From Molossus alvarezi (lineage: Eukaryota > Chordata > Mammalia > Chiroptera > Molossidae): a stretch of 64,000 nucleotides of DNA. Below are positions 22,317 to 34,141 of the stretch, piece after piece. The DNA lies in NCBI GenBank assembly GCA_037176705.1, contig JBAWUJ010000051.1:868001-932000 (forward strand), written 5' to 3'. The notes below the pieces were generated by a model that was not told the origin of the DNA, did not search any database, and saw only the letters and a program-made list of their open reading frames with translations. The first letter of the stretch is position 1. Each line of letters begins with the position of its first letter. The position numbers and the translations under genes were made by a program.

Positions 22317-22523
22317 TTGACTATCTTACACCAAAACTTAAAAAACTAGAGAGAATAACAAACAAGCAAGCAAACAGTAAAAAAAACAAAACAAACAAAC
22401 AAAATAAACAACACAAAGTATTGACTATCTTACACCAAAACTTAAAAAACTAGAGAGAATAACAAACAAGCAAGCAAACAGTAAAAAAAACAAAACAAAC
22501 AAACAAAAAAAAACAACACAAAG
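22317..22523. repeat. 104-bp tandem duplication inside the S-type L1, copy 1 only
   Basis: The segment 22317-22420, from ttgactatcttacaccaaaa to the A/C-rich stretch, is repeated almost perfectly at 22421-22523. Copies 2 and 3 have it once. The near-identity of the two halves suggests a fairly recent duplication. Confidence 0.9.
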
Positions 22524-22978
22524 AAGTTTGGAAATGAACAGCAAATATCACAGCACAAATAGTCTGACTAAAAAAAATTCAAAAGATGAACAAATGTACA
22601 AATCTCTAGAAATACATACTATCCAGGAACTGAACAGGCAAGAGATAGAAAACTTGAACAGACCAATCACAACTTAGAAAATTGAAGATATAATCAAGAA
22701 TCTCCCAGCAAACAAAAACACGGGCTCAGACAGCTTCACGGGGGAGTTTTACTGAACATTCAAAGAATTCACACCCATTCTTTTCAAACTATTTCAAAAA
22801 TTCCAAGAAGACGGAACACTTCCAAACACACTTTATGAGGCCAGCATAATCCTAATTCCCAAACCAGTTAAAGACACTACAAACAAAAGAAAACTACAGG
22901 CCAATATCCCTGATTAACACAGATGCCAAAATTCTTAACAAAATATTAGCAAATCAAATCCAGCACTGTATCACACAC

Positions 22979-23673
22979 TCAAGTGAGGTCCTGAGGCCAC
23001 TTCACAAGCTTTCAACTTCACCAGCCTGCCCTTTACGAGTCCCCACAGGTGAGGCCCAGAGAGGGGTCGGTGGCCAGGCTGGAGTAGCTGGTGACACCAA
23101 GGTGGGGGCAGGCAGGGGGGGATGGGCTGGTGACACCAGGGTGGGGGCAGGCAGGAAGGGGCACTGGGGATGCCTGGGGTGGGGAGCACCAGGTGGGGAT
23201 TGCATGTGGTGCGGGGTCACTGGGATCCTACCTGTGGTGGAGAGCAGGGTGCTGGCCAAGGTGAGCACAGAGGGGAAGTCCAGGCTCCAGTGGTGGGAGG
23301 CATTTCTGAGCACCAACAGGCTGTGGCTGCTGCCTCCAGCACCTGGCCCAGGACCTGCTCTCGCCGCAACTCAAACAGGCACTTGTGCTCCGGGAGGCTC
23401 TGCTTCAGCTTCTGAAACTCCAGGCTCAGTAGGTCCTCACAGGGCAGCACCACCAACGAGAGACCAGGGTGACGAAGACCAGGTGGAGCAGGAAGCTGAG
23501 CACCAGGAAGCCCAAGCACAGGCCAAGCGGGGCCGCCTACCAGGTGCACACAGGAGCTGCGGGCCGGTCAGTGACCACAGCATCTTCCCAAGCCAGAGCC
23601 AGAGCAGAGCTGACCACTCAGCATACCTATGCCAGCCTCTGCCCTCGCCCACGCCTCTCGCGTCCCCGCACCC
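22979..23673 (-). pseudogene. KCNK1: KCNK1 (TWIK-1) exon-1 fragment with 5' UTR and intron-1 sequence, copy 1
   Basis: A GC-rich island between two L1 pieces. On the minus strand, a start codon (complement of 23581-23583) opens MLWSL, and the coding stretch runs to 23232, 352 nt. It ends CAG before GTAGG, the splice donor of exon 1. Recognisable blocks are [28 protein letters not shown] and [10 protein letters not shown]. These match the first transmembrane/cap region and the start of the pore of the two-pore K+ channel KCNK1, whose exon 1 also ends in the TTG of the filter. Two or more frameshifts break it. About 90 bp of 5' UTR and 250 bp of intron 1 remain, so it is a genomic, unprocessed fragment. 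KCNK6 and KCNK7 fit less well. Confidence 0.83.
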
Positions 23674-24081
23674 AAAATAGAAGGTGAAATAAAAAGCATT
23701 CCAAGCAAATTATAAACAAAAACAAATAAACAACAAAAGCCAAGGGAACATATTAGCACCAATCCAGCACTCCAAGAAATGCCAAAAAAAAAAAAAAAAA
23801 AACTGCTGTAATAAGCAGAAGAAATAGGAAGAGAAACAACCATAATAAATGAACATGGCAATAAATAAGTACACATCAGTAATAACCTTAAGTGTAAATT
23901 GATTAAACACTTTGATCAAAAGACACAGAGACACTGAATGCATAAGAAAGCATGACACATATATATGTTGTCTAAAATAGATCCAACTCACAACAAAAGA
24001 CTCACATAGTTTGAAAGTGAAAGGATGGAATTTTCCAAGCAAGCTGAAAAAAAAATTAACAAACAAAAAACAAACCTGGGG
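23674..24081 (+). mobile_element. L1 piece (ORF1 end, spacer, start of ORF2), copy 1
   Basis: It starts in the ORF1 C-terminus at aaaatagaaggtgaaataaa directly after the KCNK1 fragment. It carries an A18 expansion near 23786, the inter-ORF spacer and the first endonuclease codons up to 24081, where a separate L1 is inserted. The element resumes at 25621. Copy 2 has the same piece uninterrupted from 48924. Confidence 0.85.
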
Positions 24082-25620
24082 GATTGGAGAAATGGTGGTG
24101 GAGTGAATGGAGCTACACAGCCCATCTCCCAGGACCAAACTGGATTTACAATGAAAATAAAAGCAAATCTTCAGAAAGGGGCAACTGAAAGACACCTTGG
24201 AGGACCACATAACCAGGGACAATGACTCAATCCTGGTAGGCTTTCTAAGACGCCAGAGGGGGCCGTGAGCCCACAGTCTGCAGAAGCCTGGGCTAAGACC
24301 AGAGGACTCGGCTGGGACCAGGGGGCTCAGCAGGAAGCTGCTGCTGCCTCCGTGGTGCTAAGCCCTTTCCTGGTGCTGCACGGACTTGGTTGGAACCAGG
24401 AAACCCGGCAGGAAGCTGCTGCCACCTCAGCAGCAACCCCGACTAACTCCTGCGAACTCGGCTGAGTGCTACCCCTCAGCTGGTGCCACAGACTCGGCCG
24501 CCCTTGGCGGGAAACAGCACCCTGACACATCATCACCTAAGGCAATAGAAACAAAGGAGAAAATGAACACATGGGACTACATCAAACTAAAAAGCTTCTG
24601 CACAGCAAAAGATACAATCATCAAAACAGAACTGCTATCCACTGTATGGGAGAGCATAATGGCCAATGATATATGAGATAAGGGGTTAATTTCCAATACA
24701 TATAGAGTGCTCATACAACTCCACAAAAGGAAGACAAAGAATCTAATTAAAAAATGGCAAAGGAACTAAATAGACACCTCTCCAAACAGGACATACAAAT
24801 GGCAGAGAAACATATGAAGAAATGCTCATCATCACTAATCATCAGAGAGATGCAAATTAAAACAACAATGAGGTATCACCTCACACCTGTCAGAATGCCC
24901 GCCATCAACAAATCATTAAACAAGTGTTGGCAAGGGAATGGAGAAAAGGGGACTCTAGTGCACTGATGGTGGAAATGCAGACTGGTGCAACCACTATGGA
25001 AAACAATATGGTGTTACCTCAAAAAATCAAAAATTGGACTTCCATTTGAACCAGAGATCCCACTTCTGGGAATATACCCTAAGAAGCCTAAAACACCAAT
25101 TCAAAGAATATATGTACCCCCATGTTTGTAGCAGCACTATTTACAATTGCTAAGATCTGGAAACAGCCCAAGTGTCCATCAGTAAATGAATGGATAAAAA
25201 AGGTGTGGTCCATATACACAATGGAGTACTACGCAGCTATATGAAAGAAAGATCTCTTATCCTTTGAGACTACATGGAGGGACCTTGAAAGTATCATCCT
25301 AAGTAAAACAAGCCAAACAGAGAAAGACAAGTTTCATCTTATTTCACTTATTTGTGGAATATAATGAACATAGCAGTCTGAGGAATGAGGCAGTCCCAGA
25401 GACACGGAAGTGGAGTACAGACTGACAATCCCTTAAAAAGGGGGTGTTGGGGGAGAGATAAACCACAGAACTTATATGCATGTATGCATGAACAGTGGAC
25501 ATGGACAACAAACTGGGGACAGGGCGAGGAGGGATGGGGAGAAGAGAATCAGTGAGGAAAAAGGAGAAATGTATGTAACAAAAATGAATTAATAAAAAAT
25601 ATATATATATTTAAAAAAAA
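24082..25620 (+). mobile_element. internally deleted L1 with 5' UTR joined to ORF2 3' end, private to copy 1
   Basis: A 1.54-kb insertion: an L1 5' UTR (24082-24525, with two ~100-bp related blocks around caggaagctgctg), then directly the ORF2 C-terminal part, 3' UTR and tail. ORF1 and most of ORF2 are missing. The flanks read aaacctgggg (24072-24081) and aaacctgtgg (25621-25630), a 10-bp target-site duplication with one mismatch. Copy 2 has the empty site at about 49271-49280, which shows the exact extent and that insertion followed the duplication. The join near 24523 lies inside the element. Confidence 0.88.
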
Positions 25621-26230
25621 AAACCTGTGGTAGCAATACTTATATTTGATAAAATATATTTCAAAATGAAGGCCATAACTAGAGACAAAGAAGGCCACTA
25701 CATAATATTGAATGGATCTTTCCAACAGGAACAGGAGAATATAACCTTAGTAAACATATATACACCCAATAAAGGAGTACAGATACTTTGTAAAACATCT
25801 GGAGGACTTCAAAAAAGAAATAAAAAGCAACACAATCATAGCAGGAGACTTCAACACCCTGCTGACATCACTAAATTAATCATCAAGATAAAAATTTAAC
25901 AATGAATCAGAAACTTTAAATTATGTACTAGATCAAATGGATTTAATAAATATCTACATATAATTACACCTCAAACTGCTTAATTCACATTCTTCTCAAG
26001 AACACAGGGGACATCCTCAAAGACAAACTACACATTAGGACACAAAGTAAGTCTCTACAAGTTCAAGAAGATTGAAAAAACAAATAGAGCCTCTTCTCAG
26101 TTCACAATGGCATAAAAGTAGCATTTAATTACAATGAAAACACTCCAACACAAGCAGGGTAAATATTATGTTATTAAACAATGAATGGGTTACCAAGGAA
26201 ATCAATGAAAGAAATTTAAAACTTCCTGGA
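25621..26230 (+). mobile_element. L1 piece (endonuclease region), copy 1, continued
   Basis: Continuation of the element at 23674 after the L1 insertion: the endonuclease middle and end, with open stretch 25627-25899. The catalytic segment reads as aggagacttcaacaccctgc, the GDFNT-type motif, in a broken frame. A VES SINE ends this part at 26231. Confidence 0.85.
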
Positions 26231-26497
26231 AACCTCACTGACTGGCTTGACTCAACAGTGAGAATGTCGGCCTGTGGACCAGAGATTCCTGGGTTTGGTT
26301 CCCGCTAAAGTCATGGTGCTTCAGTTGTATGTAGTCTCCAACCTTGTCTAGGGTCATATGCGTGGCAAAGAGTCGATAAGTCTCTCTCACATCGATGTTT
26401 TTCTCTATATATTTCTCTCTTCCTCCTACTTTATCTGAAGATAAATGCAAAACAGCACTCAGGTGATGACACAATAAATAAATAAAAATAAAAAAAA
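26231..26497 (+). mobile_element. VES-type SINE shared by copies 1 and 2
   Basis: A diverged VES SINE, head cctcactgactggcttgact and tail (AATA)n, with the short duplication ttcctgga at 26223-26230 and 26498-26505. The same insertion is present in copy 2 at 49871-50130, in the same place in the L1. It therefore predates the duplication that separated these copies. Confidence 0.9.
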
Positions 26498-28690
26498 TTC
26501 CTGGAGAACAATAAAAATGAAAACACAACAACACAAAATCTGTGAAATAGAGCAAAAGCAGTCCTGAGAGGACAGTTCATAGCACTACAGGCCTACTTCC
26601 CAAAACAGAAAACATTCTAATTCACTATCTAACCCTACAAGTTAAAGAACTAGAAGGTAAAGAAAAAGAAAAATCCAGAGCAAATAGAAGGAAATAAATA
26701 GGAAAAATCAGAGAGAAAATAAATGACATAGAAACTAAAAAACAATTCAAAAGATCAATGAATCAAAGAGCCGGTTCCTTAAAAAAAATAAACAACATTG
26801 ATGGAACCTTAGCCAGACTCACCACGAAACAAAGAGAAAGGATCCAAATAAACAAAATCAGATAAAAAAGAGGAGAAGTAACAACTGGCACCATAGAAAA
26901 ACAAGATCGTTTTAAAATGATATAAACAATTATATGCCAGCAAATTGGTCAATATAGGACAAACTGACAAATTTGTAGAATCATACAGTCTCCCAAAACT
27001 GAACCGGGAAGAGACAGAAAACTTGAACAGACTAATAACAACTAAGTAAATTGAAGATGTAATCAAGAAACTCCCAGCAAACAAAAGCCTGGGCTCAGAG
27101 GGCTTTACAGGGAAGTTTTATTGAACATTCAAAGAATAATTAACACCCATTATTCACAAATTATTCCCAAAAAATTTAAGAAGAAGGGGCACTTCTGAAG
27201 TAGATTTATGAGGCCAGCATAATTCTAATAAAAAACAACAGATAAAGGCACTACAAAGAAAGAAATGTACAGGCTCCTATACCTGATAAACATAGATGCT
27301 AAAATCCTTAACAAAATATTAGGTAATTGAATCCAGCAATACCATAAAAGAAGTTGTAAACCTTGACCAAGTCAGATACATCCCAGGGATGCATGGCTGG
27401 TACAATAATTGCAAATCAATAAATGTGGTACATCATATAAACAAAATGAAAGATAAAAATCATGTGATCATATCAATAAATACTGAAAAGTCTTTTGACA
27501 GAATTCAGCACCCATTTCTGATAAAAACACTTAGCTATGTAGGAATAGAAATATCATATCTCAACATATATGAAAAACCTACAGACAATATCATTCTCCT
27601 TGGTCAAATACTAAAAGCATTATCCTTAATAACAGGGTCAAGACAGGAATGGCCACTCTTGCAACTTTTATTTAACATGGCACTGGAAGTCTGAGTCAAA
27701 GCAATTAAACAAGAAGATAAAATAAAAGAGATCTGGATTAGAAAGAAGGAAGTGAAACTGGATTACAGTACCAGATATCAGGTTATACTACAACGTCATT
27801 GTAATCAAAACAGCCTGCTACTGGCACAAGAATAGGCATGTAGATCAATGAAACAGAACAGAGAACCCAGAAATTGACCCAAGACAGAATGCTAAATTAA
27901 AATTTGACAAAGGTCCCTACAGCACACAATGTGGTAAAGACAGCTATTTAATCAATGGTGTTTGGAAAATTGCACAGCTACATGAAAAAAAAAAAAAAAA
28001 GATAAAACTAGACCAACAACTTAGACCATACACAAAACTATAGTCAAAATGGATAAAAGACTTAAATGTGACTTGTGAATCCATAAAACTTTTAGAAGAA
28101 AATGCAGGCAGCAAAATCTCAAACATCACAGGCAGCAGAATTTTTACCAATACATCGCCTAGGGCAAGAGAAACTAAACAAAACAAAAATAAATCAATAA
28201 ATAAACACATGGAACTACATCAAACTAAAAATCTTCTGGACAGCAAAAGAAACAAGCATCAAAATGAAAAGGAAACCCACTCTATGGGAGAGCATAATTG
28301 CCAATGATACATCAGATAAGGGACTAATTTCCAAAATATAGAGAGTGCTCATACAACTCAACAAAAAAAAGACAAACAATTCAAATAAAAATGGGCAGAA
28401 GGCCTATATAAACACCTCTCATAACAGGACACACATATGGCCAAGACACACATAAAAAAAAATGCTCAGTGTTACTAATCAGTTGAGAGATGCAACTTCA
28501 GAAGAGGGAAGTGAGGGGGGGGGGTTATGAGATAAACCAAAGAACATATATGCATGTATGCAAAACCAACAGACATAAACAACAATGCTTGTGAGGAGGC
28601 AGGATAGATAGAAAGGGGTCTAGGGGAAAAAGGAGAAATATCTGTAACAAAAAAAATGAATAAATTAATTAAAATACATACATAATAAAT
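26498..28690 (+). mobile_element. L1 piece (end of endonuclease region to 3' tail), copy 1
   Basis: ORF2 from the end of the endonuclease region through the RT. Near 27755 there is a deletion from just before the FADD region to the ITLPDFRLYY-type segment, also present in copy 2 (about 51392). A second deletion near 28495 jumps from the C-terminal part to the 3' UTR and is seen only here. The tail ends near 28690. The longest open piece is 27389-27694, an RT segment. Confidence 0.85.
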
Positions 28691-28967
28691 AAATAATAAA
28701 TTTGATAAAAAAGAAAAGGGGCATATAGATAAATAATATCAGAAAATATTGGTAATAGTTATTAAAACTAGGTAATGAATATTTTCACCTTTATTAGACT
28801 ATTCTATAGACTTTTGGAATATGTGTGCATTTTTCCTTTTTCTTTTAAAATTTCTTATAAAATTGTTTTCCACATCAAGTATTCGATTATCCTGAAATAT
28901 TACTCAGATAACAAGAGTCAGAATAAATCCTTGGTTTATTTTTTTATTTAAAAAATGATTATTAGGT
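28691..28967. other. AT-rich low-copy sequence
   Basis: About 280 bp between two L1 pieces, AT-rich, without an open frame or recognised repeat. It is absent from copy 2, where a recombination joins the flanking L1s. Confidence 0.6.
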
Positions 28968-29705
28968 ATTAACTTACACCGCCAGAATGGCTGCCATCAA
29001 CAAATCATCAAACAACAAGTGCTGAAGAGGGTGTGGAGAAAAGGGGAGTCTAGTACACTACTGGTGGAAATGCAGACTGGTGCAGCCACTATGAAAAACA
29101 ATATGGTGCTATCTCAAAAAATTGAAAATTGAACTGCCATTTTAGCCAGCAATCCCACTTCTAGGAATATAGTGTAAGAATCCTGAAACACCAATCACAA
29201 AGAATATATGTACAGCTATGTTTATAGCAGCACTATTTACAATAGCTAAGTTCTGGAAAAAGCCCAAGTGTCCATCAGTAGATGAATGGATAAAAAGTTG
29301 TGGTATATACCCACAATAGAATACTGTAAATCTATAAAAAAAAAAAAAAAAAAAAAAAGATCTCATCCTTTGAGATGGCATGAAGAAACCTGGAGAGTGT
29401 TATCCTTAACGAAATAAGCCAATCAAAGAAAGACAAATAAAACATGATATCACTTATTTGTGGAATGTAATGCACAAAATAAGCAGTTGAACAAAATAGA
29501 CCCAGAGACATAGAAGTAAGGTTCAGACTGACAAACGTCAGAAGAGGGAAATGGGGAAGAGGAAAAATATAAACTAAAGAACTTATATGCATATAGGCAT
29601 AACCAAAGGACATAACAAACAATGCAGCGAGGAGCTGTAGGGATTGTAAGGAGGGTCTCAGTTGAGAAAAAAAATAAACATTTGTAACAAAAATAAATTA
29701 ATAAA
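28968..29705 (+). mobile_element. L1 3' fragment
   Basis: ORF2 C-terminal end (from the RMAAI-type codons), 3' UTR and tail. An A19 run at about 29340-29358 has grown in the middle of the last ORF2 codons. It is absent from copy 2. Confidence 0.88.
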
Positions 29706-29719
29706 AAATCAATTAGAAT

Positions 29720-31255
29720 GGGGTTGGGAAAATTGGATAGCTACATGCAAAATAATAAAACTAGAACATCAACTTACATCATAAACAAGAATAAACTCAG
29801 GTGGATAAAAGACTTAAATGGAACTGATAAATCCATAAAAATTGTAGAAAAAATGTATGTAGCAACATTTGGGACATCACATGCAGCAGAGTTTTCACTG
29901 ATACATCATCTGAGGCCACATAACAAAAAGTAAGAAATGAACACATGGGGCTACATCAAACTCGAAAGCTTCTGCAAAGCAAAAGAAACCACCACCGAAA
30001 TGGAAAGGCAAGCCACTGTATGGGAGAGCATAATTGCCAATGATATATCAAATAAGTGCTTAATTTCCAAAATATATAGAGTACACATACAACTCAACAA
30101 AAGGGAGACAAAGAACCCATTTAAAAAATGGGAAGAGGGCCCTGGCCGGTTTGGCTCAGCGGTTAGAGCGTTGGCCTGCGGTCCGGAGAGACCCGGGTTC
30201 GGTTCCCGCTAAGGGCACGTACCTCGGTTGCAGTTTGTCCCCGGCCCTGGTTGGTCGTGCGGGTGGCAGCCACTCGATGTGTCCCTTTCACGTCGATGTT
30301 TCTCACTCTCTCTCTCTCTCTCTCTCCCCCCCCCCCCACTCTATCTGTACAAAAATTGGAAAAATGTCCTCGGGTGAGGATAAAAAAAAAAAAAAAAAAA
30401 ATGGGAAGAGGAAATAAATAGACACCTCTCCAAACAGGACATACAAATGGCTAAGAAACATATGAAGAAATGCTCAACAGCACTAATCATCAGAGAGATG
30501 CAAATGAAAACAACTGTGCGGTATCACCTCAGACGTGTCAGAATGGCTGAAATCAATAAATCATCAAACAACAAGTGTTGATGAGAGTGTGGAGAACACG
30601 GGATTCTAGTACAGTGCTGGTGGGAATGCAGACTGGTGGGGCCACTATGGAAAATAATATGGTGTTATCACAAAAAATTAGAAATTGAATTGCCATTTGA
30701 TCCACTTCTAGGAATATACCCTAAGAAGCCTGAAAAATCAATCAGAAAGAATATATGTACCCCCATGTCCATAGCAGCACCATTTACATTAGCTAAGATC
30801 TGGAAACAGCCCAAGTGTTCATCAGTAGACGAATGAATAAAAAACAGTGGTACATATACAGAATGGTGCACTATGCAGCTAAAAGAAAGAAAGATCTCTT
30901 ACCCTTTGAGATTACATGGAAAGACCTAGAAAGTATTATCCTAAGTGAAGCAAACCAAGTATAAAAACACAAATATCACATGATCTCAAATATTTATGGA
31001 ATATAATGAACATACCAGTCTGAGGAACTGGGTAGACCCAAAGACGTGAAAGTGGGATACAGACTGACAACCCCCAGAAGAGGGGGTACTGGGGGAGGGA
31101 AAAGATAAACCACAGAAATTATATGCATGTACGCAAAACCGATGGACACGGACAACAAAGCTGGATATGGGGTAAAGGGGATAGGAAGGAGGGTGTCAAA
31201 GGGGAAAAAAAGGAGAAATGTCTATAACAAAAATAAATTAATAAAAAATATTTTA
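29720..31255 (+). mobile_element. L1 3' fragment, with VES SINE, copy 1
   Basis: It starts at the phrase ggggttgggaaaattgg in the ORF2 C-terminal part and runs to a tail near 31255. A VES SINE is inserted at 30139-30395. The downstream part (from about 30040) matches copy 2 at 51945-52875, which lacks the SINE. The fragment is followed by the L2 remnant. Confidence 0.88.
30139..30395 (+). mobile_element. VES-type SINE, young, private to copy 1
   Basis: A well-preserved element: A box tggctcagcgg at 30152-30162, B box gggttcggttccc at 30195-30207, CT repeat, gtgaggata end and A tail. It has a perfect 16-bp duplication aaaaaatgggaagagg at 30123-30138 and 30396-30411. Copy 2 has an empty site near 52017-52030. 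Its preservation suggests insertion after the segment was duplicated. Confidence 0.97.
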
Positions 31256-31385
31256 AAAAATGTATAGGATGAAAATAAATGGAAAGGGCAATAAGGTCAA
31301 ACAGAGCAGAGAGAATGGTTAAGTAATCAGGAAAGGTGAAGTATATGTTAGAACCTTCAAAACACCGTATTTCTATTTACGTTTC

Positions 31386-31550
31386 ATAGCTTTTGTCACC
31401 ATCTGATATGACTTTTGTTAACTGCCTGTTTCTCCCTCACTAGAATGCAAGCTCCATCTGAGCGGGAATTTTTGTCTGTTTTGTTCTCTGTTACATCCCC
31501 AAAACCTAGTATATAGTCAGCAGTCATTTTTATTCAATGAGGGAATAAAA
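31386..31550 (+). repeat. L2 3' end fragment, copy 1
   Basis: The segment reads ctagaatgcaagctccatct, then a ttttgtctgttttgttctct block and ...cattcaatgaggg-type ending, which is the ancient mammalian LINE-2 3' end. It lies in a 330-bp stretch (31256-31580) repeated at 52876-53208 in copy 2 at about 90% identity by eye. It marks the old, pre-L1 background. Confidence 0.75.
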
Positions 31551-32404
31551 CAGGTATCTCAGGATTTAGGAAAACAGATTCCAAATGGTGGCAGAGTGAA
31601 TGGAAGCTACACAGACCATTTCCCAGGACAAACTGTATTACAACGATAATAAAGACAAATCATCAGAAAAATACAACAGAAAAGCAGCTTCTAGGATCAC
31701 ATAACCAGGTTCACTGACTCAATTCTGGAAGAGTTGCGGAGACGCGAGAGGGTGGCTAGGAGCCCACCATAGGCAGCGGCCTTAGATGGGAGCAGCGGCC
31801 TTAGTTGTGACCATCACCCTTGGGTTAAACTCCTAGGCGGTTCCACAACTCAGAGCCTGGACAGAGGCTCAAAGAGCCACAGCCACTTACCTTGGGCTCC
31901 GGCAGAGGGAGGGCAGACTGGACTGGAACTGTGTTGTGACACTCGGGATTTGGAGGGTGCTCAGAGCTTTTGCTGAGTGCAGCGATGGAGAACTGTGGTC
32001 ATCTTAATTCTTCCCAGGGCCCTGGGGAGAGGCGGTGGCCCCTCCCTCAGAGATTCGACCCCACAAGGTGGCCATTGAAATGCTAATTGAGGTCCATTAA
32101 CAACCAACATCTGCCCCACCTCAGGAAATCCCCTTATGCTGAGCACCTAAGGGAGTTTTTCATTCAACTGACAAATCAAGGTACTTTAGACAACTGCTAC
32201 TGATATCCTCCAGGCAAAAAGCTGGATGATTAGTGTACCATTCCCAGGGCTAGCAACTTTAATCAGGAAAGTAAGGCTGACAGTGGTGTGTAAAGTGTGT
32301 TCACCCTGGCTTATTCAAACCCAGGAGAGGGAACCAAAAACAACAGAATACCAACACCCACAAGGAAATATTGGCAGGCTCCGAAGCCCACTGTGATAGC
32401 CAAA

Positions 32405-33322
32405 ATAGTGAAACACAGAAACAAAAGCAAAATGAAAGAACAAGAGACCTCTACCAAAGAGGAGATAAATGAACTTCAGTTAAGCAAATTAACAGAGCTA
32501 GAATTCAGAGCCATGATCTTGAAAAGTTCAACAGCATGTGTAAGAACATGAGCACCATGCGTAAAGACAGAGAAATGTTGAAATCAACCAGTTCAAAATT
32601 AAAAACCACCAAGAAGAAATTAAAAATGACATATCAGAAATAAAGAACACATTTGAAGGTCTACGTAGCAGACTAGAGAAAGCTGAGGACCGGATCAGTG
32701 AATTACAAGATAGGGTAAAAAAAAAAAAATCAACCAATCAGGAAACCAAAAGGAAAAAATTAAAACAATTAAAAAACAAGAAGACAGCTTAAGGGAACTG
32801 TGGGACAACAGAAAACATAATACATTCACATCATGGGAGTCCCTGAAGAAGAAGAAAATGAGCAAGGATTAGAGAATATATTTGAAGAAATAGTGACAGA
32901 AAATGTCCCTTATTTGGTGAAGGAAGAAGGCATTCACGTTCAAGAAGCACAGAGAGCCCCAAGTAAGAAGAACCCAAACAGGCCCACACCAACACACATA
33001 CTAATCAAAATGCCAAAAATTAAAGAAAAGGAGAGAATCCTAAATGCACCAAGAGATACCAACAGGTTACCTACAAAGGAAACCCCATAAGGCTCTCTGC
33101 TGACTTCTCAAGAGAAACTACAGGCCAGAAGAACATGGCATAAAGTAATCAAGGTCATGAAAAACAAGGATCTGAATCCAAGACTATTCTACCCAGCAAG
33201 GCTATCATTCAAAAAAGAAGGTCAAATAAAGAGCTTATCAGAAAAAAAAAAAAAAAAAAAAAGCTAAGGGAATACATTAGCACCAAAGCAGCACTGGAAG
33301 AAATGTTAAAAGGGCTACTGTA
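32405..33322 (+). pseudogene. L1 ORF1, P type, copy 2
   Basis: The start codon has become ATA (atagtgaaacac). Coiled-coil sequence follows, then a frameshift and the RNA-recognition and C-terminal parts (open piece 32833-33090, IFEEIVTENVPYLVKEEG). A21 at 33241-33261 is the same C-terminal lysine run that is expanded in other copies. The end is at CTGTAA near 33320. About 300 codons are represented, none as a whole frame. Confidence 0.82.
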
Positions 33323-33751
33323 ATAAGGAGAGGAAATAGGAAGAAAAACAATACCACACTAAACAAAATATGACAATAAATGAATACATATCAATAATCA
33401 CCCTAAATGTAAATGGACTAAATGCTCCCATAAAAAGACACAGAGTAGCTGATTGGATAAGAAAGCATGACGCATCTATATGTTGTTTACAAGAGACCCA
33501 CCTCACAACAAAAGGTTGAAAGTGAAGGGATGGAAAAAAATCTTCGAGGCAAACAAAAAGGAAAAAAAAAGTTGGGTAGCAATACTCATATCTTATAAAA
33601 TAGATTTCAAAATGAAGGCCATAAGTAGAGACAAAGAAGGCCACTACATAATATTGAAAGGATCTAACAGGAAGATATAACCTTAATAAATATATATGCA
33701 CCCAATATAAGAGCACGAAGATATAATAGAAATCTTCTGGAGGACTTCAAA

Positions 33752-34141
33752 GTGGAAGTCTTATCCACAGCCATCAGACAGGAAGAAAAAATAAAAGGCA
33801 TCCAAATTGGAAAGGAGAAAGTGAAACTGTCATTATTCGCAGATGACATGATACAATACATGGAAAACCCCAAAGCCTCCATCGAATATTTACTAGACTT
33901 AATAAATAAATTTGGCAAAGTAGCAGGATACAATATTAACGTCAAGAAATCGATCACATTTTTATACACCAATGATAAACTCACAGAAAGAGAAACGAAA
34001 AAAAAAAAAATTCCATTTACCATTGTTGAAAAAAAAAACTTGAGATACCTAGGAATAAAGTTAACCAAAGAAGTAAAGGACCTATGCACAGAAAACTACA
34101 AGTCATTGAAAAAGGAAATAGAGGAAGATATAAAAAAGTGA
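33752..34141 (+). pseudogene. L1 ORF2 reverse transcriptase fragment with intact FADD box
   Basis: An open stretch of 129 codons from the RT palm: [18 protein letters not shown] contains the catalytic FADD aspartates, followed by the [12 protein letters not shown] segment and the thumb region. It is joined upstream to endonuclease codons by the deletion near 33750, so the fingers and half the palm are missing and no polymerase could form. Confidence 0.88.

Larger units (their letters stand above)
20141..22978 (+). mobile_element. S-type L1, copy 1, with endonuclease deletion
   Basis: 5' UTR from 20141 (gacagtggagtaaatggaag), ORF1 remnant, start of ORF2, an internal deletion of most of the endonuclease at about 22085, then ORF2 as far as the RT N-terminal region. 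At 22979 it joins the KCNK1 fragment. The same endonuclease deletion occurs in copy 2 (about 45052) and copy 3 (about 61533), so it was in the ancestor. The ATG of ORF2 reads TTG here. Confidence 0.88.

Noticed and set aside
23102..23680. 192-codon plus-strand open frame in the GC island
   Set aside because: It is antisense to the KCNK1 exon-1 fragment and follows from high GC content.
30152..30207. tRNA-like A and B boxes
   Set aside because: They belong to the VES SINE head. No cloverleaf or mature tRNA end is present, so no tRNA gene is called here or in the other SINEs.
30151..30417. A recurring 60-90 residue open frame beginning MAQRLERWPA
   Set aside because: It occurs in several VES SINEs (7572, 11635, 30151, 34706, 46502) and is simply the SINE read in one frame. 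Conservation reflects common origin of the SINE, not a protein.
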